Positions 1 to 9,192 are shown, numbered from the stretch's first letter. The stretch: 39,299 nt of DNA from Bacillota bacterium (GCA_009711825.1 VEMY01000046.1:1-39299); one strand, 5' to 3'. Numbers and translations are program-made. Notes: a model not told the origin generated them from the letters alone.

Positions 1-127
1 CCCCTTCCCCTGTTTTGTTATGCCCAAAAACAGAGCACAACTGGGGAGATAAGCCTTAATCGTGGCAAAAAACAAGAGAAAAGAGCTATCGCCCTACGTT
101 AATAATTAAACGTTTTGCGACAGCCCC

Positions 128-943
128 TTATTGTTGCCATTTTATGAACAGCTTCTCCAGCAGAACTACGGCCTGGTACATGATGGCGGCAGCGATTGAG
201 AGGATGATAACGCTGGTCATGACCAGGTTCAGCCGGAACACTTGCCCGCCGTAAACTATCAGATATCCAAGACCAGCTTTGGAGACCAGAAATTCGCCGA
301 CAATCACCCCTACCCAAGAGAGGCCAACGTTAATTTTTAATGCGGAAATGATTGTCGGAACGCTGGCGGGCAATATCACTTTCTGCAGGATCTGCAATTT
401 ACTGGCGCCAAAGGTCTTGACTAGTTTTATCCGCTCAGGATCTACCTGGGCAAAACCGGTGTATACACCGAGGATTGTTACAATCAGAGAAACCAACAAT
501 GCCATTGCAATAATCGCCGACATGCCGCTGCCGATCCAGACAATTAGAATTGGCCCCAGAGCAATCTTGGGCAGGCTGTTTAGGACCACCAGGTAGGGGT
601 CCAGCACCTTGGCCAGGAAATCGGACCACCAGAGGATAATCGCAATCACCGTACCAAATATGGTACCTAAAGTGAAACCCACAACAGTTTCAAAGATGGT
701 GACCCCTGTGTGGTAAAACAGCTGTCCCTCATTATATAAGTTAACCAGAGTTGTGACAATTCGCGATGGCTGACTGGTGATAAAGGGGTTGATTAAACCA
801 ATTCTGGCCGCCCCTTCCCAAATGAGTAGGAAGCAAATCAACAAGAGTATCTGACAGGCAATGATCTTCGCTTTGTTTCGTTTAACAGTTTTGAGATACG
901 CCGCATGCTCTCTGGACACACCGTTGGCCGACTTACTGGACAT
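128..943 (-). CDS. ABC transporter permease (SsuC/TauC/ThiX type)
   Basis: Inner-membrane permease of an ABC importer, last gene of a three-gene operon with the ATPase and the binding lipoprotein. The protein is about 271 residues, with an N-terminal membrane helix (ACQILLLICFLLIWEGAARIG) and several more hydrophobic segments. The coupling-loop region fits the binding-protein-dependent permease family: KTFGASKLQILQKVILPAS followed by PTIISALKINVGLSW. The start is ATG at 943 because AAGGAG lies 10 nt upstream. A TTG at 952 would sit 1 nt from that site. The start overlaps the end of the ATPase gene by 11 bases, so translation is probably coupled. Family relatives carry nitrate, sulfonate, taurine or thiamine-pyrimidine precursors; the substrate cannot be read from the sequence. 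Confidence 0.9.
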   Translation of the reverse strand: MSSKSANGVSREHAAYLKTVKRNKAKIIACQILLLICFLLIWEGAARIGLINPFITSQPSRIVTTLVNLYNEGQLFYHTGVTIFETVVGFTLGTIFGTVIAIILWWSDFLAKVLDPYLVVLNSLPKIALGPILIVWIGSGMSAIIAMALLVSLIVTILGVYTGFAQVDPERIKLVKTFGASKLQILQKVILPASVPTIISALKINVGLSWVGVIVGEFLVSKAGLGYLIVYGGQVFRLNLVMTSVIILSIAAAIMYQAVVLLEKLFIKWQQ

Positions 944-1709
944 CGATATCAAGCTCCTTCCAGATTGTATTGAAATAATCTCGGAACTCCGGAGCTTCTC
1001 TGCACTTCAGCGGAGTGCGGTCGGCGCAAGTAAGCACGATTGGGTGCACAGCTTTAACGGTTCCTGGCCTGCCGGAGAGAACGATTACCTTGTCTGCCAT
1101 GCTGATTGCCTCCGCGATATCGTGGGTGACCAGGATCGCAGTCTTTCTTTCCCTGAGGATAATCCTCTTTACCTCATCGGAGACTATCAGCCGGGTTTGA
1201 TAATCCAGGGCGGAGAATGCTTCGTCCAGCAGCAGAATTTCCGGGTTTATTGCCAAGGTGCGAATCAAGGCTGCCCGTTGACGCATGCCACCCGAGAGCT
1301 GGCTTGGGTATGAACTTCTAAATTCCCAGAGATCATATCTGGTCAGCAGTTCTTTGACATAGTTCCTGGCTTCATCAGTCAACTTGTTTTGCACTTCCAG
1401 GCCAATAGTAACGTTCTTCCAGATTGAGCGCCACTCAAACAGTTGGTCGGACTGGGGCATGTATCCGACGCTGGCATTGACTCCGCGGACTTGCTGACCA
1501 CTAATCGATACCGTTCCCCGGGTTGGTTTGATTAACCCGGCAATGATATTCAACAAAGTGGATTTTCCACAGCCGCTGGGACCGACGATACTGATAAAGT
1601 CACCTTTGGATACTTCCAGGGAAACGTTGTTGAGGGCAGTAGTTTCCCCCTCCGGGCTGTGAAATTTCATGGCGACATCTTGCACTTGAACCAAGGGATT
1701 AGCTTTCAA
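933..1709 (-). CDS. ABC transporter ATP-binding protein (SsuB/TauB type)
   Basis: ATPase that powers the importer. Visible motifs are Walker A GPSGCGKST (residues 43-51), Q-loop region YMPQSDQLFEWRS, signature LSGGMRQR, Walker B ILLLDEAFSALD and the switch histidine in LVTHDIAEA, all in canonical order, so it should be active. The length of 258 residues is usual. The start is TTG at 1709: AAAGGAGG lies 8 nt upstream, and an in-frame TTG at 1730 would translate through that ribosome binding site. It follows the lipoprotein gene by 24 bases and overlaps the permease gene, which indicates one transcript. The family (nitrate/sulfonate/taurine) is clear, the ligand is not. Confidence 0.93.
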   Translation of the reverse strand: MKANPLVQVQDVAMKFHSPEGETTALNNVSLEVSKGDFISIVGPSGCGKSTLLNIIAGLIKPTRGTVSISGQQVRGVNASVGYMPQSDQLFEWRSIWKNVTIGLEVQNKLTDEARNYVKELLTRYDLWEFRSSYPSQLSGGMRQRAALIRTLAINPEILLLDEAFSALDYQTRLIVSDEVKRIILRERKTAILVTHDIAEAISMADKVIVLSGRPGTVKAVHPIVLTCADRTPLKCREAPEFRDYFNTIWKELDIDVQ

Positions 1710-1733
1710 GTAACTGCCCTCCTTTAGCAAAAG

Positions 1734-2744
1734 TTATTTGACTGCTTCCAGGGCCTGCTGGGCAAAATCGTTGGTCACCAATTCAGCGAATGGCGCCCGC
1801 TGCTCCAGTTCCCCGGCCAATTCCATTACATCCTGCAGACGATCAAAGGCGTGCTCCGGAAATACCGGTGTTGTCGTCCAGGCATCAATTTCTTTGTAAC
1901 GGGCCGCCACCGTTGTCAGGATTTCCAGGTTGGCATCGGGGAAGGATGGTGCGATCGCCTCGGCGATAGCTTTCGGGGTATTGTTCTGAACCCAGATTTG
2001 GGCTCTGTAGATTGCGTTTGTGAAGCTTTGAATCACATCTTCGTTTTCCTCAATATAGCTCTTTAACGCAGAGAATGCGGTATAGGGGATTTCACCGCTT
2101 TCTGCGCCCACGGAAGCCACAACATAGCCCTCGCCTTCCTTTTCCAGTTCCGCTGCCACCGGTTCGAACAAAGTGACGAAATCACCTTCGCCTCCGGTAA
2201 AGGCGCCTCCCATCAGGGCAAATTGGATGTGGGTGAGCACCTCAACATCTTCGCCCGGAATAATGCCGTTGTTCTTCAGGACATACTCCAGGGTCATCAA
2301 CGGCACACCACCGGGACGACCGCCGATAATCGATTTGCCAGTTACATCTGCCCAGGTGAAATCGGGCATCGGCTCCCGTGCCACAAGAAATGACCCATCC
2401 CGCTGGGTGAGCAGAGCGAAGTTGACGGCGTGGTTTTCCTGGCCCTGATTGTGAACGTAGATTGATGCTTCGGGCCCCATGAAACCAATGTCAGCTTGGC
2501 CTGATAAGAGGGCTGTCATCACATGGTCTGCCCCCTGACCGGTGGTTAACTCTACGTCAAGCCCCTCCTCTTCAAAAAAACCTTGGTTTAAGGCCACATA
2601 CATCGGCGCATAAAACACAGAGTGGGTTACCTCATTGAGGCGGACTTTGGTAAGTTCATCCTCTTGAGAGCATCCAGCAAGCGCAGAGAATGCCACCAGC
2701 GAGACTGCAAGCAGCAACACAGCAAGCAATTTTCTTTTGGACAT
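1734..2744 (-). CDS. ABC transporter substrate-binding lipoprotein (NMT1/THI5-like)
   Basis: Extracytoplasmic solute receptor, first gene of the importer operon. It has a lipoprotein signal peptide with lipobox LAGC near residue 24, after a positively charged start (MSKRK) and a hydrophobic core. The mature part has the NMT1/SsuA layout: VFYAPMYVALNQGFFEEEGLDVEL, then ALLSGQADIGFMGPE, then a GRPGGVP segment. The length of 336 residues is normal. AGGAGG lies 8 nt before the ATG. Members bind aliphatic sulfonates, pyrimidine precursors or similar small organics. No TPP or other riboswitch is visible in the short leader, so a thiamine role is not supported. Confidence 0.92.
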   Translation of the reverse strand: MSKRKLLAVLLLAVSLVAFSALAGCSQEDELTKVRLNEVTHSVFYAPMYVALNQGFFEEEGLDVELTTGQGADHVMTALLSGQADIGFMGPEASIYVHNQGQENHAVNFALLTQRDGSFLVAREPMPDFTWADVTGKSIIGGRPGGVPLMTLEYVLKNNGIIPGEDVEVLTHIQFALMGGAFTGGEGDFVTLFEPVAAELEKEGEGYVVASVGAESGEIPYTAFSALKSYIEENEDVIQSFTNAIYRAQIWVQNNTPKAIAEAIAPSFPDANLEILTTVAARYKEIDAWTTTPVFPEHAFDRLQDVMELAGELEQRAPFAELVTNDFAQQALEAVK

Positions 2745-2835
2745 TGTTTAGCCTCCTGATTTGAAACTTCATTATCATAATATTGAGCTGGGCAAATTGT
2801 GTGCTTGCACTATCAATTTGACCAGGTGTCCTAAC

Positions 2836-2866
2836 AAAAAAAGCAAGCTGTTTGGTGTCAGCTTGC
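2836..2866 (-). terminator. Rho-independent terminator of the M20 gene
   Basis: On the minus strand GCAAGCTG pairs with CAGCTTGC around an 8-nt loop (2843-2866) and is followed by a run of seven T (2842-2836). The stop codon of the M20 peptidase (2858-2860) lies inside the hairpin. It separates that gene from the ABC operon downstream. Confidence 0.85.
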
Positions 2867-4483
2867 CGTGGAATCTGAAGTTAATAAGCGTGTAATTACA
2901 AATTCCAGTAACGTTGGCGCCGTTGCCAGCGCAAAGGGCAGGTGGAGGCGTTCGCTTTGTTTGTGAAAGTCTCGGCCTCGGGGGCCTAGATTCAACACCG
3001 GTGCCGACAGTTTCTCTATGTCGGCGAAGGGCATCAGCCACTGGTCCCAGCCCGGACAATTATCGCTGAGGCTGGTGATTGTTTGTTCCGCTTGTTGCAG
3101 TCCGCAGAAACTCAGGTCGGAAATGCCTCGGTGATACTCTTCATGACGGAGTTCTATGGCGTGCTTACGGGCATAGGCTTGCAAATCTTCTACCACCGCC
3201 AACATTTTATGCTCCTTGTCGGTTTTGCGTTGATTGCGGACAGGGGGATAAAAGGGCGGAGCAAAGGCGACAATTATTTTAGGGCCGAAATCCGGGGCGA
3301 ATTGATGAACAAAATTAAGTATTTCCAGCGAGTGCTGCTGGTCATCTAGTCCCGGGCATGGCGAAAACTTGGCCAGGGCATTGGTAAATTTTTGCCCGTG
3401 GGCATCCTTACATGCTGCCACCAATTGGGCATAGGTCATAACCCGGGTTGAAAATTCTGGCCCGGCAATATTCTCGCCACTCAGCCGGTTATACGCGCTC
3501 AGGGAGCGGGACAGTTTTTCCAGACAGTTTTCAAACGCTTGCCGGCATAGGGTTGTCAGTTTGTTAGTGATTGCTTCCGGTGTGGCCGCCAGGGTAAAGA
3601 TATTAAAAAAGGCGTAGGAAGCCGTGGGTGTAGAGACATTATAGCCCGGTTTGAGGTCGCCGCATTTTAACACTGTCGGGGGCAGGGTGTGAAATCCGGC
3701 AACGCTGTCGCAAAAACCGGGGTTCAGTTCCAGCAGCCGAATCACTTCTGCCAACAGCAGATTGCTGTTCAGGCCCTGATAAAGTGCGCCGGCATGGGTC
3801 TCTTGACCGACACAGTAGATTAAGGGCAGCAGCTTGCCGTCGCTGCCAGTTTGAATGCTGTGATAACCTTCGTCACTGTCGCAGGGTTCAGAATTTATAT
3901 ACCCGACAAAATCCAAGCTATATTCTTGCTGCCAGCGGCGGAGTACGCCCACAGCATGGCGCATACCCAGGGAGTTATTCTCTTCATCAGGTACCGAAAG
4001 GAAAAGGACGTTGCCTGGGAGGTTCTCCGGGGTGGCAGTAAGCTTCTCCAGCATCGCTATTTGCAGAGCAATGCCATATTTCATGTCCATGACCCCGCGT
4101 CCAAACAGCCACTGTCCGGTATTCAAGTCCACTTGTGCCTGGGACGGCAAATTGCCGGGTTGTTGTGCAAAGGCTTGGGTCAGTTGCCGGGGATTAAAGG
4201 CAAGGGATTGGTTGAGCCGGTAATCTGCGGCATCGACCACATCGTGATGATTGAGGAGCACAACCGTCTTGCTCCCGCGACCCTGCAGTAGGGCGCTGAC
4301 CACTGCCGGTTGTTCTCCGCTTTCGATGATGTCCAACTGCAGGAACGCGGGATGTCTGCGGAAATACTGGTTTTTCGCCAGAATTTCATGGATATGGCGG
4401 CCAATTTCTGCTTCGGCGGCGCTGGCGGAGATGCTGGGGAATTTGCTCAGATCATCTAACAACTGGTGGATTCGTTCTTTCAT
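2858..4483 (-). CDS. M20-family metallopeptidase, RocB-like
   Basis: Probable zinc-dependent peptidase or deacylase of the M20/M25/M40 family, closest by layout to RocB-type arginine-utilisation proteins, which are also unusually long (540-570 residues); this one has 541. Metal-site motifs are visible: HHDVVD at residues 79-84, GRGVMDMKYG, and the catalytic VPDEENNS. A later EEYHRGISDLSFCG segment and a C-terminal GPRGRDFH would supply further ligands. No signal peptide is seen, so it is cytoplasmic. The start is ATG at 4483 with GGGAGG 7 nt upstream. It is transcribed alone, divergent from the HD gene and closed by its own terminator. No other arginine genes are nearby, so RocB function is an inference from family only. 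Confidence 0.85.
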   Translation of the reverse strand: MKERIHQLLDDLSKFPSISASAAEAEIGRHIHEILAKNQYFRRHPAFLQLDIIESGEQPAVVSALLQGRGSKTVVLLNHHDVVDAADYRLNQSLAFNPRQLTQAFAQQPGNLPSQAQVDLNTGQWLFGRGVMDMKYGIALQIAMLEKLTATPENLPGNVLFLSVPDEENNSLGMRHAVGVLRRWQQEYSLDFVGYINSEPCDSDEGYHSIQTGSDGKLLPLIYCVGQETHAGALYQGLNSNLLLAEVIRLLELNPGFCDSVAGFHTLPPTVLKCGDLKPGYNVSTPTASYAFFNIFTLAATPEAITNKLTTLCRQAFENCLEKLSRSLSAYNRLSGENIAGPEFSTRVMTYAQLVAACKDAHGQKFTNALAKFSPCPGLDDQQHSLEILNFVHQFAPDFGPKIIVAFAPPFYPPVRNQRKTDKEHKMLAVVEDLQAYARKHAIELRHEEYHRGISDLSFCGLQQAEQTITSLSDNCPGWDQWLMPFADIEKLSAPVLNLGPRGRDFHKQSERLHLPFALATAPTLLEFVITRLLTSDSTAS

Positions 4484-4553
4484 GTTTAAACCTCCCAGGT
4501 CTGGACAGACCGGCTATTTTGGTCTACCCTTTTAATGGATGAGGGGTGATTAG

Positions 4554-5228
4554 GTGAGTTATCAACAGCATGAGTCCCAAGTCCGGGATCATATTGAAGC
4601 CCGGTGTCGGGAGCATATGGACTATTTAAATGCAGGAAAAGAGAGAGCCCTGGTGTTTGATTATCGCTTGGAACATACCCGGACGGCGGTGGCAATCGCG
4701 GGAGTTTTGGCCTCCGCCGCGGCGGTAAATCCCGGCCTGGCGCGCATTGCCCTGTGGCTTCATGATATCGCAAAAATCTGGAATCCCCGGCTGAGTAAAG
4801 AGGACAATGAGGCAAGGTTTCAAAACCATGGGGTCCGGGGGGGCGACGAAGCGGCAGAATTTTTGTCTGGGCTCGGGCTGCCGACCGCCGACGTCTTGAA
4901 TGTAAAACGCGCAATCAGCCTCCATGTCGGGCTGGTGCGGGATAAGCCGTTGACCGATGCTTTGGCGGCGGTTGTCTGGGATGCCGACAAATTAAGCAAG
5001 CTATCCCTGGCCGGAATCATGCATCACTTGGCGGTGCAGGTGGCCATGGGAGCACCTGAATGGAAAGGCATGGAGCACGCAGTTTTAAATACCCAAGACA
5101 GGGAATTGCGTCAGCAAATCCGGGATTCGCTCAATACGCCGGCTGCAAAAGCCTGGGCCGACAAAGAACTGGCTGTTGGCGACAAGGTGAGTGCAGAGAT
5201 TGTCCGCACGTTGCGCGGGCGTCAATAG
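4554..5228 (+). CDS. HD-domain phosphohydrolase-like protein
   Basis: Cytoplasmic protein of 224 residues with an HD metal-binding fold: H41 (HTRTAV), the HD pair at residues 70-71 (WLHDIAKI), a histidine in NHGVRGGDEAAEFL, and a later VWDADKLS aspartate. These are the ligand positions of HD phosphohydrolases, so nucleotide or phosphoester hydrolysis is likely. The substrate is unknown. The start is GTG at 4554 with GAGGGGTG upstream. It is divergent from the M20 gene with 70 bases between the starts, and its 3' end overlaps the convergent small membrane-protein gene by 7 bases. No intrinsic terminator is visible between the two. Confidence 0.8.
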   Translation: MSYQQHESQVRDHIEARCREHMDYLNAGKERALVFDYRLEHTRTAVAIAGVLASAAAVNPGLARIALWLHDIAKIWNPRLSKEDNEARFQNHGVRGGDEAAEFLSGLGLPTADVLNVKRAISLHVGLVRDKPLTDALAAVVWDADKLSKLSLAGIMHHLAVQVAMGAPEWKGMEHAVLNTQDRELRQQIRDSLNTPAAKAWADKELAVGDKVSAEIVRTLRGRQ

Positions 5229-5659
5229 AGACGGTTTTGTCGTTCCAACGTTTTTTCCCGCAGTGCGCCGATTATTACTCCCATGGCAAGGCCGGTAAAA
5301 AAGCCGGGCACAAAATCGTGTAGGAACAAGAGACCGACGATGGTGCCAAGGAGTATGCCAATCCCGACCCAGTTGCTTTGGGGTTCGCCCTGGGGGTAAA
5401 GGCGGTGAGAGTCCCTAAGATGTGCCATTGTTGCAGTTAGCGCCTGCTTGTATTGGCGCCGGGTGCGCCGGTTCGGGTCTGAATCCACGGCCTCCAGGCG
5501 GGTGTCGATCTTCTCAAGCCAGTGTCCACAGTCGCTACATGACCTCAGCTCCGGCAGGGAGAGGATTCGGCTCAATAAGTTGAGTTTTAATAAGTCCGCA
5601 TCCCGGGAGGCGAGGGTTGCTTGCAATTTCTCAACCCGCTTGCGCAATTTTTCGGACAT
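5222..5659 (-). CDS. Small membrane protein of unknown function with a CxxC motif
   Basis: Unrecognised protein of 145 residues. The N-terminal half is charged and probably helical (MSEKLRKRVEKLQATLASRDADLLK), then carries a CSDCGHW motif that could bind metal or form a disulfide. Two hydrophobic segments follow near the C terminus (VGIGILLGTIVGLLFLHDFV and FFTGLAMGVIIGAL), so it is likely a membrane protein with a cytoplasmic N-terminal coil. The start is ATG at 5659, preceded by GAGGTGG at 5 nt. The in-frame TTG at 5680 lies upstream of that site. It converges on the HD gene and starts 50 bases from the promoter of the ileS leader on the other strand. Confidence 0.7.
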   Translation of the reverse strand: MSEKLRKRVEKLQATLASRDADLLKLNLLSRILSLPELRSCSDCGHWLEKIDTRLEAVDSDPNRRTRRQYKQALTATMAHLRDSHRLYPQGEPQSNWVGIGILLGTIVGLLFLHDFVPGFFTGLAMGVIIGALREKTLERQNRLY

Positions 5660-5705
5660 ATTTACCACCTCGCTGGACAAATTATATCATAACACCCGCG
5701 AACCC

Positions 5706-5735
5706 TTGACTTTTTACTGGTTTCGGGGCTACAAT
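5706..5735 (+). promoter_or_regulatory. Sigma-A promoter of the T-box/ileS unit
   Basis: TTGACT at 5706-5711 and TACAAT at 5730-5735 are separated by 18 bases. Each hexamer has one mismatch to consensus. Transcription would start near 5742, just ahead of the T-box leader. Confidence 0.8.
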
Positions 5736-5741
5736 AAGTAA

Positions 5742-5990
5742 TAATCAGATTAAAATGTGATGGCTGAGAAGGGGACAGTAACAGGGAACCGGCTTTTTCA
5801 GAGACATAATCCATGGCTGCAAGATTATGACTGCCCTCCCATGTGAAGATCACCCTGGAGCTGATTGCCTGAATTCAGTAGGGCAATCCGCAGACATGCG
5901 TTAAATGTTTTGAGTGACGGATGATTAGATTCGTAACTAGGGTGGTACCGCGGTAACAACCGTCCCTGGGCAAATGCCCGGGTTTTTTTA
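5742..5990 (+). promoter_or_regulatory. T-box riboswitch, isoleucine specifier, controlling ileS
   Basis: Leader RNA that senses uncharged tRNA-Ile. The T-box sequence AGGGTGGTACCGCGG is at 5939-5953 and pairs with the tRNA acceptor end. Stem I carries an AGTAA segment near 5776 and, on the 3' side, GAAG-ATC-ACC, giving the specifier codon ATC (isoleucine) at 5849-5851, which matches the downstream gene. The terminator is CCTGGGC-AAAT-GCCCGG at about 5965-5982 followed by seven T. Uncharged tRNA would stabilise the antiterminator formed by the T-box sequence and allow ileS expression. Confidence 0.93.
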
Positions 5991-6012
5991 TTTTAGCAAA
6001 GAAGGTGATTGT

Positions 6013-9000
6013 ATGAAAAGGTTTAAAGAATTATCTGCGCAACCGGTGGCCCGGCGGGAAGATAAAATTTCAACCCATTGGGACGAGATTGACCTGTTGA
6101 ACAAATCCGTGGAGAGCCGCAGGGATAAGCCTGCATTTGTTTTTTATGAAGGCCCCCCTACAGCTAACGGCCGGCCTGGCATCCATCATGTCATCTCCCG
6201 GACCCTCAAGGACTCAGTTTGTCGGTATAAAACTATGACCGGGCATATGGTCCGGCGCAAGGCGGGTTGGGACACCCATGGCCTGCCGGTGGAAATCGAA
6301 GTCGAAAAGCAATTGTCTTTGTCCGGCAAGCAGGATATCGAAGAATACGGCCTCGCAGATTTTAACCAAAAATGCCGGCAGTCAGTTTTTACCTATGAGG
6401 AACAATGGCGCGATATGACCCGTCGCATGGGGTATTTGCTTGATTTAGAGGATCCATATATCACCTTGAACAATGATTATATCGAGTCTGTGTGGTGGAT
6501 CCTCGATAAATTTAACAAAGAGGGCTTGATCTATGAGGGCCATAAAGTGCTGCCCTACTGTCCGCGGTGCGGAACCGGACTGGCATCCCACGAGGTTGCC
6601 CAGGGTTACAAAGAGATCAAGTCCAACACGGTAATCGTGCCCTTTAAGCGTCGGGATAGGGAGAATGAATATTTTCTTGTCTGGACCACCACCCCCTGGA
6701 CGCTGGCTGCCAACGTGGCGTTGGCTGTCCACCCGGAGGTCACCTATGTTCGGGCTGAGCAGGGAGGCAATGTTTACATTGTCGCCCGGGAACTCGCCCG
6801 GCAGGTGTTGGGCGAAGAATTTGAAATCCTCGAAGAACTGCCTGGCCAGCAGTTGGAACTTGTCGAATACGAACAACTAATGCCCTTTGTTAAAACTGGG
6901 GAAAAGGCGTTCTTTGTGACAGTCGCCGATTTCGTCACCACTGGTGACGGCACCGGTATTGTTCACCTGGCCCCGGCCTTTGGCGAAGATGATTATCAGG
7001 TGGGACGCCGCTACAATCTCCCGGTTTTGAACCCGGTTGATGAGACCGGCAAATACAGCATTACTCCCTGGGCGGGACAGTTTGTTGTTGATGCCGATGT
7101 GGACATCATCAAATGGCTGCACGGCGAAGGCAAGCTCTACCACAAGCAAAAAATGGAGCATAATTACCCCCATTGTTGGCGCTGCACTACCCCGCTTTTG
7201 TACTACGCCAAGCCCGGCTGGTATATCGAGATGACCAAGCTCAAGGAGCAATTGCTTGCAAATAACAAGAGCGTGGAATGGTATCCCGATTATGTAGGAG
7301 AAAAACGCTTTGGTCATTGGTTGGAGAATCTCAACGATTGGGCCTTGTCCCGGACGCGTTATTGGGGAACGCCGCTGAATATCTGGCGTTGTCAGTGTGG
7401 ACACACAACCTCTGTCGGTTCCCGGCCGGAATTAATTGAAATGGCGGTCGAAGATATCGACGAAACAATAGAGCTGCACCGTCCCCACGTGGACGATATC
7501 CATCTGCGCTGCGAAAAATGCCAGGGCGTAATGACCCGGGTGCCGGAGGTAATCGATTGTTGGTTTGACTCCGGATCCATGCCCTTTGCCCAGTACCACT
7601 GGCCGTTTGAGAATGAGGAACGGTTTGAGGAACAGTTCCCGGCGGACTTTATCTGCGAAGGTATTGATCAGACCCGGGGCTGGTTTTACTCGCTACTGGC
7701 AATCGCGACTTTCGTCAAAGGTGTCTCCCCGTATAAGCGGGTGTTGGTCAACGATCACATTCTTGATAAAGACGGCAAGAAAATGTCCAAATCCCGGGGC
7801 AATACGGTTGATCCCTTTGAGCTTTTCGAGCAGTATGGCGCTGACGCCCTGCGTTGGTATTTGCTGCATGTCTCGCCGGCTTGGACTCCGACCCGGTTTG
7901 ATGTCGATGGTTTGAAAGAGGTCCAGAGCAAATTCTTTGGCACTTTACGCAATGTCTATGCATTTTTTGCCCTCTACGCCAATACCGACGGTGTTAATCC
8001 GACGGAGTTCTTTGTTCCCTATACGGACCGGCCGGAGCTTGATCGTTGGGTGCTTTCAAAGTTCAACAGCGTCGCCGGCGAGGTGACTAAAGCCATGGAT
8101 AATTACGACCTGACCCGGGCAGTGCGCCGGATTCAGGAATTTGTCGATGCCGACTTGTCCAACTGGTATATCCGCCGCGCTCGTCGTCGCTTCTGGGCCT
8201 CGGAACTGGATGTCGACAAGCAATCGGTTTACAACACTACCTATGAAGTTTTGGTGGGGGTAAGCCGACTGATGGCGCCGTTTGCGCCCTTCCTTGCTGA
8301 AGAACTGCATACAAAGCTGACCGGCGCCCAATCTGTGCATTTGGCCGATTATCCCAGCGTCAATTCGGATTTGCTGGATCCGGATGTGGAGAAGCGGATG
8401 GACTTGGCTCGGGATTTGGTTGGGTTGGGCCGGGCAGCCCGGGAGCAGGCACGGATCAAAGTCCGGCAGCCGCTGCAAAAGATTCTGGTGGATGGCAAAT
8501 ATCAGGAGCTGCTCACTGGATTGGTGCCGTTGATTATGGAAGAACTTAATCTCAAGACGGTGGAATTTGTGGCTGACCTCAGTGCATATATGGATTTCCG
8601 CCTAAAGCCCAACTTCCGGGCAGCGGGGCCGGCCCTGGGCCCTAAGGTTAAACAATTTGGCAGGGCGCTGGCTCAACTGGATGCCGCTGAAACCGCCGGT
8701 CGTCTGGAAGCCGGTGAAACGGTGACGGTGGAATTAGACGGGGAACCCACCCCAATCAATCGTGAGCTGGTTGAAGCTACCATTATCGCCCGGGAAGGGT
8801 TTACCGTCACAATGGAAGACAATTTGTTTGTCATTCTCGACACAACCCTCACCCAGGAGCTGGTGGATGAGGGGCTGGCCCGGGAGTTCGTGTCCAAAGT
8901 GCAACAACTCCGTAAGCGCATGGACTATCAGGTCACCGACAACATCCGCATCCGTTTCCAGGGCGATGACGAAGTGGCCGCTGCCGTAGCTAACTTCGCC

Positions 9001-9114
9001 GACTATATCAAGCAGGAGACACTGGCTGTTGCCATCGAGCGCGTCGATGACCCCGACCTGGAGCAGCAGAACATCAATGATCATCTGACTGGTATCGCCA
9101 CCGAAAAAGTATAA
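6013..9114 (+). CDS. ileS: Isoleucyl-tRNA synthetase, type 2
   Basis: Class I synthetase charging tRNA-Ile. At 1033 residues it is longer than the roughly 930-residue bacterial type 1 enzyme. The ATP-site signature reads GRPGIHH (residues 53-59) and KMSKS is at 590-594. The PTANGRPGIHH form of the first signature is typical of the eukaryote-like IleRS group (type 2), which includes mupirocin-insensitive enzymes. The editing domain (LVWTTTPWTLAANVALAV) and cysteine pairs (CPRCG, CRWCTT-like, CEKCQG) are present. The start is ATG at 6013 with AAGGTG 6 nt upstream. An in-frame ATG at 5974 lies inside the T-box terminator and is not credible. The preceding T-box carries the matching Ile codon. 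Confidence 0.96.
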   Translation: MKRFKELSAQPVARREDKISTHWDEIDLLNKSVESRRDKPAFVFYEGPPTANGRPGIHHVISRTLKDSVCRYKTMTGHMVRRKAGWDTHGLPVEIEVEKQLSLSGKQDIEEYGLADFNQKCRQSVFTYEEQWRDMTRRMGYLLDLEDPYITLNNDYIESVWWILDKFNKEGLIYEGHKVLPYCPRCGTGLASHEVAQGYKEIKSNTVIVPFKRRDRENEYFLVWTTTPWTLAANVALAVHPEVTYVRAEQGGNVYIVARELARQVLGEEFEILEELPGQQLELVEYEQLMPFVKTGEKAFFVTVADFVTTGDGTGIVHLAPAFGEDDYQVGRRYNLPVLNPVDETGKYSITPWAGQFVVDADVDIIKWLHGEGKLYHKQKMEHNYPHCWRCTTPLLYYAKPGWYIEMTKLKEQLLANNKSVEWYPDYVGEKRFGHWLENLNDWALSRTRYWGTPLNIWRCQCGHTTSVGSRPELIEMAVEDIDETIELHRPHVDDIHLRCEKCQGVMTRVPEVIDCWFDSGSMPFAQYHWPFENEERFEEQFPADFICEGIDQTRGWFYSLLAIATFVKGVSPYKRVLVNDHILDKDGKKMSKSRGNTVDPFELFEQYGADALRWYLLHVSPAWTPTRFDVDGLKEVQSKFFGTLRNVYAFFALYANTDGVNPTEFFVPYTDRPELDRWVLSKFNSVAGEVTKAMDNYDLTRAVRRIQEFVDADLSNWYIRRARRRFWASELDVDKQSVYNTTYEVLVGVSRLMAPFAPFLAEELHTKLTGAQSVHLADYPSVNSDLLDPDVEKRMDLARDLVGLGRAAREQARIKVRQPLQKILVDGKYQELLTGLVPLIMEELNLKTVEFVADLSAYMDFRLKPNFRAAGPALGPKVKQFGRALAQLDAAETAGRLEAGETVTVELDGEPTPINRELVEATIIAREGFTVTMEDNLFVILDTTLTQELVDEGLAREFVSKVQQLRKRMDYQVTDNIRIRFQGDDEVAAAVANFADYIKQETLAVAIERVDDPDLEQQNINDHLTGIATEKV

Positions 9115-9157
9115 ACAGACACGTGCCCGGTGGCTGAAGGATGGTTTTTATGCCCGG

Positions 9158-9186
9158 TTGCTGCAGGGGGCAGGTGTGCGTATACT
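9158..9186 (+). promoter_or_regulatory. Possible promoter of the candidate small RNA
   Basis: TTGCTG (9158-9163) and TATACT (9181-9186) are 17 bases apart. The -10 is 5/6 and the -35 is 3/6. Transcription would begin near 9193, in the gap between ileS and birA. Confidence 0.4.
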
Positions 9187-9192
9187 GTGGTA

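Noticed and set aside
2745-2835. TPP riboswitch upstream of the ABC importer
   Set aside because: The gap is under 100 bases and shows none of the conserved THI-box sequence.
4486-4914. 142-codon minus-strand frame opposite the HD gene
   Set aside because: R/P-rich shadow of the HD coding sequence, with no binding site at its start.
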